Assembly: GCA_000507305.1 (NCBI GenBank)
Contig: DF241627.1
Location: 7,048 to 71,047 of the forward strand
Direction: 5' to 3'
DNA: 64,000 bases
From: Breviolum minutum Mf 1.05b.01
Lineage: Eukaryota; Sar; Dinophyceae; Suessiales; Symbiodiniaceae
Under the pieces are notes generated by a model. It ran no database searches. It saw nothing but the letters and a program-made list of their open reading frames with translations, and was not told where the DNA came from. A program made the position numbers and the translations under genes. This document shows, piece by piece, positions 54,890 through 64,000 of the stretch (positions within the stretch are counted from its first letter, which is position 1; the number at the start of each line of letters is the position of its first letter).

Positions 54890-55831
54890 ATGGCTGTTGC
54901 AGGACGGTACCACACAGTGCTTCTCAGAAGTGATGGTCAAGCTGTTGCTTGCGGCTTAAATTCTAATGGAGAATGCAGCATTCCACCCTTGGATGCAGGA
55001 ATTTCATATAGCCAGGTTTCTGCAGGAAAGTCTCACACAGTGCTTCTCAGAAGTGATGGTCAAGCTGTTGCTTGCGGCTTAAATTCTAATGGGCAATGCA
55101 GCATGCCACCGTTGGATGCAGGAATTTCATACAGCCAGGTTTCTGCAGGATTTAGCCACACAGTGCTTCTCAGAAGTGATGGTCAAGCTGTTGCTTGCGG
55201 CTCAAATTCCAATGGACAATGCAGCATTCCACCCTTGGATTCAGGACTTTCATTCAGCCAGGTTTCTGCAGGACAGTCTCACACAGTGCTTCTCAGAAGT
55301 GATGGTCAAGCTGTTGCTTGCGGCTTAAATTCTAATGGACAATGCAACATTCCACCTTTGGAGGAAGGATTTTCATACATTTGGGTTTCTGCAGGGCAGT
55401 GGCACACAATGCTTCTCAGAAGTGATGGTCAAGCTGTTGCTTGCGGCTCAAATTCAAATGGGCAATGCAACATTCCATCATTGAGGTCTTGGGGTGACCT
55501 GCTCCCGTTTGGCTTCGCATCTCCGAGCTATCGCTATGTTTGCGATTTCACAATTTTTCCTGTGCTTGGGAAAGACCGTGTTGTGCAAGTGGATTTTCTT
55601 CTAGAGCATGATGCAGGCGTTATCCTGACTTGCGTTGGATTGGATGGGCTGGAGGTGCTACGATTGAAAGCAAAAAAATCTGACAGAACAGTGGATGTTT
55701 GCAGCCGCATGGCTCGTGAACTGAACACACACACCCAGAATCTTCGAATGGTTTTGCCTGATGCACGCTTGCTCGGTACAATCTGCAAAGCAAATCCACT
55801 CGCTACACTTTCCGATGTGATTTCAGCGTAA
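54890..55831 (+). CDS. RCC1-like repeat protein with C-terminal ubiquitin-like domain, copy 1
   Basis: 313 codons from ATG at 54890 (a GTG-led extension to 54869 is also open) to TAA. Five near-identical 41-residue units carry HTVLLRSDGQAVACG and CSIPPLDAGISYSQVSAG, typical RCC1/ATS1-like repeats (a full propeller has seven). The C-terminal third (CVGLDGLEVLRLKAKK, VDVCSRMARELN, LRMVLPDARLLG) matches a ubiquitin-like domain I recall at the ends of many dinoflagellate proteins, with the LVLPDG-type motif. It is a single exon. The 123 bp units are almost identical at the DNA level, pointing to recent expansion. It may bind a partner protein or act in ubiquitin-type regulation; substrate unknown. 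Confidence 0.8.
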   Translation: MAVAGRYHTVLLRSDGQAVACGLNSNGECSIPPLDAGISYSQVSAGKSHTVLLRSDGQAVACGLNSNGQCSMPPLDAGISYSQVSAGFSHTVLLRSDGQAVACGSNSNGQCSIPPLDSGLSFSQVSAGQSHTVLLRSDGQAVACGLNSNGQCNIPPLEEGFSYIWVSAGQWHTMLLRSDGQAVACGSNSNGQCNIPSLRSWGDLLPFGFASPSYRYVCDFTIFPVLGKDRVVQVDFLLEHDAGVILTCVGLDGLEVLRLKAKKSDRTVDVCSRMARELNTHTQNLRMVLPDARLLGTICKANPLATLSDVISA

Positions 55832-55937
55832 GCCAAAATGGCAAGCATACTGTGCCGTCGGACGGGCAAAAGGACTGCTAAAACGAATGTGTTGGGAATG
55901 GGATGGAATTCCATGCCCATGTCATCCCACAGGTTTA

Positions 55938-56304
55938 GGAAAGTTGGCATGGACATGCCGTGTGGTACAACAATGCTTGCCATCCCCACCTCACATCATT
56001 TTTTCTTGGGTTTGGCGGTTGCAGACGTCAGGAAACTCAAACAATGCAGTGGCAAGCCAGTGGTTGCAATCCTTGAGAGCCAACGTGTTCCACCATGTTT
56101 GCTGTAATTGTTGGAGTCCCTAATTTTGGTCGACAACCCATCTTCAGCTCAGTTATTGTACTTTTTTTGGGGGTGTGTTGGGTGAGGCATGATATGGCAA
56201 CAAGTTTGGCTAATATAATATGTATACCGGTAAAATCCTAGCAACAAGTATGTATATTTGTGAGCAGCCGCCGACCTCATCCTGTTGTGAACCAATGGGT
56301 CGTT
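55938..56304. other. Spacer between duplicated RCC1 units, no gene seen
   Basis: A GC-poor spacer with no open exon; a short open frame continues from the 3' flank of copy 1. Confidence 0.5.
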
Positions 56305-56428
56305 GAGTGAGCGAATCCTTCCACAATGATGAATGATGGTTGGTCTGGCCCCCCTTAAAGTGGATGATGCCCTTCATATTCCAAAGTTTATTTTTTAATA
56401 GTCAGCAAGCTGGCACAAAAGCTAGCGC

Positions 56429-56542
56429 TACTATTGATGAAAGAAATCCTGCACCGTCAAAGGGTAATTGAGTCAAGTCACTGTTGATTTTCATGGTTTT
56501 GTACATCCCAGGTGGTTGGCTGAATTTCTTCCATCAATAGTA
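56429..56542. mobile_element. MITE family C copy (duplicated with unit 2)
   Basis: TACTATTGATGAAAGAAATC and TTCTTCCATCAATAGTA ends; same place in the unit as 54297-54405. Confidence 0.8.
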
Positions 56543-56980
56543 TTTGCTCATTGCTTGAAGATCAAAGCGATTCTTCAGTAAGAAGGAATTTGATTACCAC
56601 GACGCTGGTTACGTCGGGGGCATCTAAAATCTCCAAGCCCAATGGAGCCACCACGCAGCGGGGTTTGGGCCAAGAACAGCCGAAATGCAACGAAGAGTTT
56701 AAGCAGCCGTGGTTGTGATGTTGCACAACCACTGGTAGGGGAAACAAGTGACATCTAAGTATTAGACTTCTTTCGGCAGATGAACAAAAAGAAGGGAGAG
56801 TACAACTGTCACAAAATGATCCCAGCACGAACTTGTTGCATGTATCTTCTGCTTGAGTTGTAAATTTCCTGAACTTGTTATGTATTTGTAGAGATTTTGT
56901 ATATAATATATATATGTATGTATATATAGATATATTCACAGTGAGATCCAAAACCAACGGGTGCATCGACACCTTGCGCA

Positions 56981-57713
56981 ATGGCATTTGCAGGAGGTCA
57001 ACACACAGTGCTTCTCAGAAGTGATGGTGAAGCTGTTTCTTGCGGCAGCAATTCTAATAGACAATGCAGCATTTCACCCTTGGATGAAGGACTTTCANGA
57101 ACAATGCAGCATACCACCCTTGGATGAAGGACTGTCATACAGCCAGGTTTCTGCAGGATTTAGCCACACAGTGCTTCTCAGAAGTGATGGTCAAGCCGTT
57201 GCTTGCGGCCACAATTCTCATGGACAATGCAACATACCACCCTTAGATGAAGGAATCTCATTCAGCCAGGTTTCTGCAGGAGATACCCACACAGTGCTTC
57301 TCAGAAGTGATGGTCAAGCTGTTGCCTGCGGCTCAGAAATATTTGGTAAATGCAACATTCCATCATTGCAGTCTTTGCATGACTTGTGCCCGCGTGGCTC
57401 CGCATCCCCGAGCTTTCGCTATATTTGTGATTTCACAATTTTACCCGTGTTTGGGAAAGACCGTGTGGTGCAAGTGGATTTTTTGTTTGAACATGATGCA
57501 GTCATTCTGACTTGCGTTGGATTGGATGGGCTGGAGGTGCTACGATTGAAAGCGCAAAAATCTGACAGAACAGTGGATGTTTGCAGCCGCATGGCTCGTG
57601 AACTGAACACAACCACCCAGAATCTTCGAATGATTTTGCCTGATGCACGCTTGCTCGGTACAATCTGCAAAGCAAATCCACTTGCTACACTTTCCGATGT
57701 GATTTCAGCGTAA
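56981..57713 (+). CDS. RCC1-like repeat protein, copy 2 (frame broken at an N)
   Basis: ATG at 56981 matches the start of copy 1. The first repeat (HTVLLRSDGEAVSCG) is in one frame; after the N at 57098 the frame changes and two further repeats and the whole ubiquitin-like end follow in frame to TAA. The distance between the first two HTV motifs is 163 bp in place of 123 bp, the extra 40 bp being a second copy of ACAATGCAGCAT...GGACT. The break is therefore more likely an assembly join than a real mutation. It has fewer repeats (three) than copy 1 (five). Confidence 0.7.
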
Positions 57714-57819
57714 GCCAAAATGGCAAGCATGCTGTGCCGTCGGACGGGCGAAAGGAGTGCCAAAACGAATGTGTTGGGAATGGGATGGAATTCAATCCCC
57801 ATGCCATCCCATAGGTTTA

Positions 57820-58270
57820 CACATCACATCATCCCTACTGGGGTGAGTCGGTGTATCTGCTAACCTGGAAATATAGCATGGGCCCTCAAAATGACCGTTT
57901 GGCAAAAGAGTCTCCAGATATGAGAATTTTGCATGTCCATGTTGCCCCCCTAGTAACAAACTTAAATAATATGGGTGTGAGTCAAAGGAGATGGGACATG
58001 TTGTTTTTGCGTGGTTCGTTTTGACTTTTTGACTTCGCAATCCCATCGCCAGCTAAGCTAAATTACATTACTGCAAACACATCGAGGTTTCCAACAGATC
58101 ACAAGATGAGGCATAACCCTTAGCTCAGATTGGCATGTTGAAGCTGTATTTTTGCCAAAGTTTGCCAAAACCCAGCTTCACAGTGGGCGGATCTACAAGA
58201 ATTCACCTTCCGTTATTCACTGAAGAAGAAGTGGGCTGGTAAGACTCAAATGTAAATATACCCCGTAACC
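57820..58270. other. No gene seen
   Basis: Mixed composition, no exon with supported borders. Confidence 0.5.
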
Positions 58271-58396
58271 ATCTAGGTGGTGGTTTCAAATACTGTATTT
58301 TTTATGTTCACCCCATGTACCCTCTCCGAAACTAGCAGCAAGTTTACACCTGAAAATTGGATGGCTTGGTTCAGACGATCCGATCCGGCTTCCTTG

Positions 58397-58427
<31 letters not shown>

Positions 58428-58460
58428 GGGACAAATTTTCAGGGTGTGATTTAAGGTTGT
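58271..58460. mobile_element. Nested MITEs: family B interrupted by family A with (TTG)n
   Basis: CATCTAGGTGGTGGTTTCAA...TTCACCCC starts a family B element that is cut at 58316 by a family A element (CCTCTCCGAAACTAGCAGC, GGATGGCTTGGTTCAGACGA). The second one contains a (GTT)n tract at 58395-58428. Confidence 0.55.
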
Positions 58461-58564
58461 GACCTTTGGTTTGGGGATGGTTGGGTGGTTGATCAATTGA
58501 AAAACCCTAGGGAAGTCAAGAAGGTGGGCCCCTAGTATTGGTTATAAATGGGGTGAAATAACTC

Positions 58565-58680
58565 CTACACTCCCTGAAACTAACAGTTAGCACCTGAAAA
58601 TGGATGGTTGGAAGATGAATTTCCTTTTGGGATAGCCCATGTTCAGAGGCTACTTCAGAGGCAGAGACTACACTCGATGT
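58565..58680. mobile_element. MITE family A copy (right end lost)
   Basis: CTACACTCCCTGAAACTAAC, then GGATGGTTGGAAGATGAATT and TTCCTTTTGGGATAG. Confidence 0.65.
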
Positions 58681-58823
58681 ACGGCATATTACCTGACATC
58701 GCCCCCGACAAAAACTACCCAAATGCTCCCAAATGTGGATATAGAGACACCATACATAGAGTGTTTGGGACAGTACCCTCCCTGGAACCAAGAAATCACC
58801 CAACGAAATTCCAACCATATATT

Positions 58824-58910
58824 TAGTCAGGGTGGTGGTTTCAAGTACTTTTCGTTCTCACTCCTCACATTGGGTAAATGATTCAACTGGGTGGTTCAAC
58901 TACCACGTAG
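58824..58910. mobile_element. MITE family B copy
   Basis: GGTGGTGGTTTCAAGTACTT at the left and GGTTCAACTACCACGTAG at the right. Confidence 0.75.
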
Positions 58911-59371
58911 CAGTGATATGATTTGCCCCGAAATTCAGGCCTTTGACGTGGAATGCACTTGGGTCTCCCAGACAGAAGAAGACGATCATCCTCAAGTTCC
59001 TCGGTTACGGGGGTTACCTTTGGATCCTTTGGGGGATGCACCTCCCAAAAAACGATCCAATGGAAATTAAAAGAGATTTGGAAGATGGAAGATGGTGTGT
59101 TTCTGTTTTTTCTTTCCGAAATTGAGTACAATTGCTTGCAGGTTTCATTGCTACCGTTCCTCCCATAATCATAGAAGTGGAAAAGCGGTCCCTCCAATAT
59201 TAGTTTCCTTCCATTTAGGGTAATTTTCCGCTTCCATGGTTATGGGAGAAAGGGTAGCTGCTAGTTTCAAGGTATATATTTTTTTCTGATGTGGGTTTTG
59301 CTTAGTGGATCTGAGCAATGCAAGTTGAATCTAGCTGTTTTATTTCTTGTGGGGTTCAAGTTGGGGAATGA

Positions 59372-59475
59372 TACTGTTGATGGAAGAAATCCTGCACCAG
59401 TTGATAGGTAGTTTATCCTTTTTTTTACAGGGTTTCATATGTCTCAGGTGGTGCAGGATTTCAGCCATCAACAGT
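59372..59475. mobile_element. MITE family C copy
   Basis: TACTGTTGATGGAAGAAATC and CAGGATTTCAGCCATCAACA; nearly identical to 20533-20637. Confidence 0.85.
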
Positions 59476-60630
59476 GCAACCCATTTTTCACCTCAAGTTT
59501 TGAAGATCCGGAATCAGGTCTCATGTCAGGTCTCACCAGTTATCCGCAGAATGACAACTGGGGTGAGCTGAGTATAGGATTTCTACAGGCGGAAAAAGGC
59601 AAAAAGATAACAACATCGAAAAACAACAACAAAAGCAAACAGGACAAAAAGAATCAAATAGATACAAGAGAGACAAAAACAGCAAAAAGCAACTGTTTTG
59701 CACGGATTTTTCGGCTTCTCAGATTTGGATGTTTCCGAAAATAGTGGTACCGCCAAATCATCCATTTTAATAGGCTTTTCAAAAGAAGCGGCTTTTCCAT
59801 TATAAACCATCCATTTTGGGGTATCCCTATTTTTGGAAACACCTATTTATTTACACCTACATAAAATCAAGCTCAGGTTCCTTTGTAAGCTGAGTTTATG
59901 AAAAGGGCAAAAACGAAAGAGTTAACAGGTTCCCACAGATAGTAAATATTTACTCTCCCTGAAACCAGGAGCCCAAAGCCCAGAAAATGGATGGCAATTC
60001 AAAGGAAACATTTTTCTTTGGAGCAGATGTGGTGATATCCATGTTTTTGGTAAATATTTTGTTGTAAGGTGTATGCAAGGTTGATTTCTCTACTGTATGC
60101 TTCTGGAAACTTGAGGAGGTCCCATTCTTTCATGATGTTGTAAGTTGCATCTCGTGCAATCTTCTTGCTGATCTCATCGATCCTTACACCGGAAAGGTTC
60201 AAACAAATCCAGTGATGTAGTAATGCTGGGACATTTCAGATTTACATACAACGTTTACCGACGTATACACCCGCATGGAAACCAAAAATGATGCTTTGGA
60301 AAATGTACCTCCTCCCAATTATGGAGTCATTCTGGGTATTTTTTCTGTTAAATGGCCGCGTTGGTGCTACAAATTGTATTTAAACAAAATCCAATTGCAT
60401 ACTATGAAATCATCAAATTTCATCATCCATCTCCTTGTTTTTCACCATGGAAGCTAAAATGGCCATTGGATGCCATTGGTCCACTCGATCATCCCCCGTG
60501 TCCGACCGTTTAACGCTCGTTAAAAAAAAACCTCCAAGGTAACCTTGGTGGGACCCTATGAGGGTTTACTGCTGGCCGAAGCTGATACCTGGTGGAAAAA
60601 AATATGCCCAAAAAAAACAACTTACACCTT
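59476..60630. other. No gene seen
   Basis: AT-rich, A-rich tract at 59590-59690, degraded MITE family A fragment near 59953-60000. Confidence 0.5.
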
Positions 60631-60738
60631 TAGTGAAAGTAGATGGCTCAACTCCCCAAGTTCGGTGGATGAGTTTTCGGGGCCATGATCAACCAAGACT
60701 AATGGGAGAGAAGCGCCATCTACTTTCCAGGTGGTATA
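60631..60738. mobile_element. MITE family D copy
   Basis: TAGTGAAAGTAGATGGCTCA at the left and GCGCCATCTACTTTCCAGG at the right, as at 25351-25448. Confidence 0.75.
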
Positions 60739-62284
60739 TCAGAACGGAAGTTCCAAAAAGAGTCATCAAATCAGTTGGAGCCCAAGGTTGCAGATAGGGA
60801 CAAATCTGCAAGGAGATTTCGCAAACAATCAAAGCCGCAGATGGTACACAAGCCGGATCTAGAAATATTGGTTTCCAAAATTTGACTTTGATTCGGATTC
60901 GGGGCCAAATCTGCAACCAAAAGGAGTCTTTTACACCCTTTTTCGGCGCAGGGTTCTTATTATTGAATAAGATAGATTTTACTTATACGTAGTTTGGAGG
61001 ATAGGCCTTGAACTTAACGAAAAATCCAATATTTCCTCTCCAACCCTTCGGGATCTTGGAGGATAAGATACCCGGTAGCCCAAAATACAGCCATAAAGGG
61101 AAGCCGGAAATATATACATGGTGAACCCCCCATCATTCTTCAAATTCTTGAAATCTATCCTTAGATTTCGGTTTGTGAATTTCCAAGCACTGAGCGAAAA
61201 AAAAAAACTCTGAATGTAATCTTGTAACAGATTTCTACTATTGGTTGGAGTCCATGATTATCTTAAGGTATTCAATTCTGAAATGAAAATAACTGCACCC
61301 TCCTCATACACTAGACTTAGGAGTTTGTACCCAGGACAGCGCTGGTAGGAAGAACCGACATACCAACATAAAACAACTAGTTTGCCAGAAAATCGCATTT
61401 TCTTAGTGGGAAATTCCTGCATCCAAACAACCAGCATTGGAAAAATATATGAACTGAACAAGCACATGTTTGAAACATAACGCTCCATATGATCCCAAAA
61501 TCCTTCTCTTCTCCAGGTTGTTTGCAATGCATGAGCCAGTGTATATATGATGGATATCGCAGGATATCGTTGATGTCCCAACTAAGAAAAGCTTCCGGAC
61601 TTTTGTAGCTTAGCAAACCCGAAGTGATTTTGTTTCTTTGCTGGGCATGCTTTCTGGAGGGCATTAAAACTAGATATCACCCACGAAAGAACACGAGATA
61701 AATAAGGTCATTTAGAATGGGAAGGAACCTTTTATGAAAATGGTCTCATTTTCCACTACACTGTGATATGTGTTCAAGAAATAGAGGAGTAGCATCCAAT
61801 ATGAGAGACATGTTCCCGTACTTGGCGATAAAAGATTACCCTTAGAAATCATAAGGTTCCCCCGTTTCTGCAACAGAAACAACAATCTTGTCAATCACCC
61901 ACCATCCATGAACAATGGGAGAATGACAGCCATGGGAAACATGTGACCTTACCTCGGCAGATTGAAACAAAATCTGAAAACAAAAGGACACACATCACTT
62001 CCGCCAAAACACCCTGGAAAACTAATTGATGGAACCCAGAAATGGAGGTTTGGAAGATGATGTTCCTTTTCGGACATTTTTTTGGTTCCAGCCCTTAATT
62101 TTCAGGGGCTTCCCAACTCTCCTTAACTCACCTGGAAATTTCGAAAAACCCGGTTACCTACAGAATGACCCCATGGGTGTGTGTTGTTCCATGTGGATTA
62201 ATGGCTGCCATGTCAGTTGAGTCGTCAGGAAATCAAAACCAACGGTTTCGAGCTCCCCGGTTTCGAGCCCTTGACCTACTTGAG
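60739..62284. other. No gene seen
   Basis: Mostly AT-rich sequence. A degraded MITE family A copy (AACTAATTGATGGAACCCAG...CCCTTAATTTTCAGGGG) lies at about 62018-62118. Confidence 0.5.
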
Positions 62285-62387
62285 CACCCCACGACGTCCC
62301 CACGGCACCGGAGTGGGCGCGGGCCGTCGTCTGGGACGCATTGCGGACGATGTGGACAAGGCCGTGGAAGAAGCGGACAAGAAATGG
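62285..62387 (+). CDS. Candidate exon (GRIADDVDKAVEEADKKW)
   Basis: 103 bp from CTTGAG to AAATGG|GTAACT. It reads TPRRPHGTGVGAGRRLGRIA and then DDVDKAVEEADKKW. GC content is about 65%, far above the flanks, and the donor is good. Two bases are carried in. Helical and charged; function unknown. Confidence 0.5.
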
Positions 62388-62960
62388 GTAACTTGGCCCT
62401 TCAATATGCGAGTGCACCTAGAGCTACCGCTTGAATTCTTTCATTCCCTAAGGACCTGTCGGTGAATCAACCAGCTAATGTTGGAAGGATTCCCTCATGG
62501 TCGCAGCAGTTTGCCCACATCAATTACTTCAATTACAGACTGGCAAAAAAAAATCACATGCTTGGCAGGAAAGTGCAACATGATCTAAAGATGCATATAG
62601 GATTATATAGGTAAGTTCTTGTGAAAAAGGTGTGTGTTATTTTTTTCCTAACCCAGCCCATGTGGATGTTGCGCGACCTTCACGTTAGTAATCCTTGTCT
62701 TGCTTGTGAAAGGGCCCTCCTTTGGAGGGTTAAAGGTACCAAAATGAAGGACGTTTACAGGTTCCAGCTACACCCCCCCAAAAAAAAAGAAACAAAAATC
62801 CTCAAGGTTAAAAAGAAATGAATCTTCCAAACCATGATTTTTAGGATCCATGTGTTAGTTTCCAGTTGTGTATGTGCATATGTGATACACTTGATTGGCA
62901 GAAAACATGTGAGAATGGCTGTCAAAGAACCCCGCTGACGAAGAAGGCTTTTAAATTGGG

Positions 62961-63057
62961 TTCAACAGTTCGCCCCTGAAAAGAAGCAAACTCCCAAAAG
63001 GAAAGGATTGGCTTCCAAGCATCATTTTTCAGGGGTGAACTCTTAATCTTCGGGGGT
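62961..63057. mobile_element. MITE-like hairpin (AACAGTTCGCCCC type)
   Basis: TTCAACAGTTCGCCCCTGAA pairs with TTTCAGGGGTGAACTCTTAA; the interior has GGATTGGCTTCCAAGCATC. Related to 33551-33648. Confidence 0.75.
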
Positions 63058-64000
63058 GCATTGTTGATTCAAATTATTTTGTCTATACTTATACTGAATT
63101 TTTGGAGAATGGCTTCCAAGAAGACAACTCAAAAACAAAATAAAAGCATTAAAAAGAAACACCAACTAGCAGAATAATTTACCTCTTCCCCCCCTTTTTT
63201 GTTGTTAAAAGGTGCAGCAAAAACGAACCAAAAAAAAACACAAAACCCGTCGGGGTGCAGAAATGACCCCTGGGATGCCCCAGCTCTCGCTTCCCCAGCC
63301 AACCGAACCCAGGATCCAACCAATCATCCCAGTACCTTGGGCTTGGAGGATGGGGGGATTACACTGAACAGTCAATGGGCGGTGTGTTGTGGTCGATTTT
63401 GTTGATAGAAAACTGGAGAATTTGGAGGGTAAGTGATGGTAAATTTAGAGGTAAATGAGATCATCATTGGAATGTTTGATACTGTTTGGGTATATATGTC
63501 CATTTTCAGTGCTCCCTTTTTTGTTTAGAGAAAGCCATGTTTAGATTGCTCAAGTTGCTGGTGTGAGGTTGTATCACCAAAAACAACCAATGGAACAATG
63601 GATGGTCAGATGATTTGAAAAAAGACTATATCAGAATTTCCCATCAAGAGATAGCAATACCAATGGATAGTCAATGTTGAGCTTTATAGCCCGTTTGCCC
63701 ATTATAGATGTTCTTGCTGCTTTAGATGATGGGAGGGAGCAATCAACGACACTGTTTTTGTAGGTTTGTAGGACTTTTTCAGCAAATGCTGCAAGTTGCG
63801 TAAAATATTCAGATCTTTGAGAAAAATGAATTGGGTTCCCATCATTATATGGAAGTTCTTTTAACCTAGTAAACCCTAGGTTCATCACCTCCAGCTTTAG
63901 ATTGGTAAATTTGGTAAATTTGAGCCTCCCCTTTTGTGAATTGAGGGTACCTTCGGCAACACCATGTACTAAGTCAGGGTATGGATGAGTACAATCTCAT
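63058..64000. other. Mostly no gene; one possible exon near 63264-63330
   Basis: NDPWDAPALASPANRTQDP is open after GGTGCAG, but no clear donor was found. The rest is AT-rich. Confidence 0.35.

Larger units (their letters stand above)
54168..55937 (+). repeat. Tandem duplication unit 1 (RCC1-repeat gene with flanks)
   Basis: Homologous to 56305-57819 from GAGTGAGCGAATC through a family C MITE, the RCC1-repeat gene and about 100 bp of 3' flank ending CCCACAGGTTTA. Divergence is visible but low. Confidence 0.85.
56305..57819 (+). repeat. Tandem duplication unit 2
   Basis: Second copy of the unit at 54168-55937. Confidence 0.85.

Noticed and set aside
55831-55843. AGCCAAAATGGC, part of the reverse complement of the dinoflagellate spliced leader, also after copy 2 and at 16095
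   Set aside because: Only about 12 bases match, they lie on the opposite strand to the genes, and the 16095 copy is inside an RNase H coding region; probably chance.

Overview
This window looks like nuclear DNA of a dinoflagellate, most likely a Symbiodiniaceae (coral-symbiont type) genome. The reasons are many small exons with AG|G acceptors and several GC donors, Ty1/copia polyproteins of the dinoflagellate type, a host-like gene made of short Cys-flanked Ala-rich exons, intronless repeat genes, and very abundant short inverted-repeat elements. No bacterial operons, tRNA, rRNA or CRISPR features were seen.

Layout. 1-402 and 12109-16605 are two parts of one copia-type polyprotein (copia-1). 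They are separated by an 11.7 kb insert (about 411-12111) with imperfect inverted terminal repeats and a flanking direct repeat. Removing the insert, and two extra bases on the left, restores one reading frame. The insert carries two intron-rich minus-strand genes. Gene A (8287-about 11563) is of unknown function. Gene B (463-8062) joins a DNA-methyltransferase-like domain at its N-terminus to a transposase-like region at its C-terminus. Exon phases in gene B are consistent across nearly all junctions, so it looks intact. Several introns are filled by a CCATGACATGG minisatellite. I infer an autonomous DNA transposon nested in a retrotransposon.

16.6-41.4 kb is AT-rich, with dozens of 85-150 bp MITE-like inverted repeats of at least five families. 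Scattered in it are GC-richer plus-strand exons. Those at 33.4-41.3 kb belong to a recurrent dinoflagellate protein family with Cys-bounded Ala-rich modules of about 40 residues.

41429-51129 is a complete copia-type retrotransposon (copia-2): 103 bp LTRs with one difference, 5 bp target duplication CAAAC, a primer site matching the anticodon region of initiator tRNA-Met, a purine tract, a gag ORF and a pol ORF. Pol carries protease, a methyltransferase-like domain, integrase, RT, RNase H and a long C-terminal extension. Two 7 bp indels shift the frame and compensate each other.

51.1-64 kb is again MITE-rich. It holds a tandem duplication of an intronless RCC1-repeat gene (54890-55831 and 56981-57713) and a few candidate exons.

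A common thread is that methyltransferase-like folds (PC motif plus EQP or EGN motif) occur four times, in three different mobile elements. All calls rest on reading the sequence by eye; family names come from recognised motifs, not from searches.
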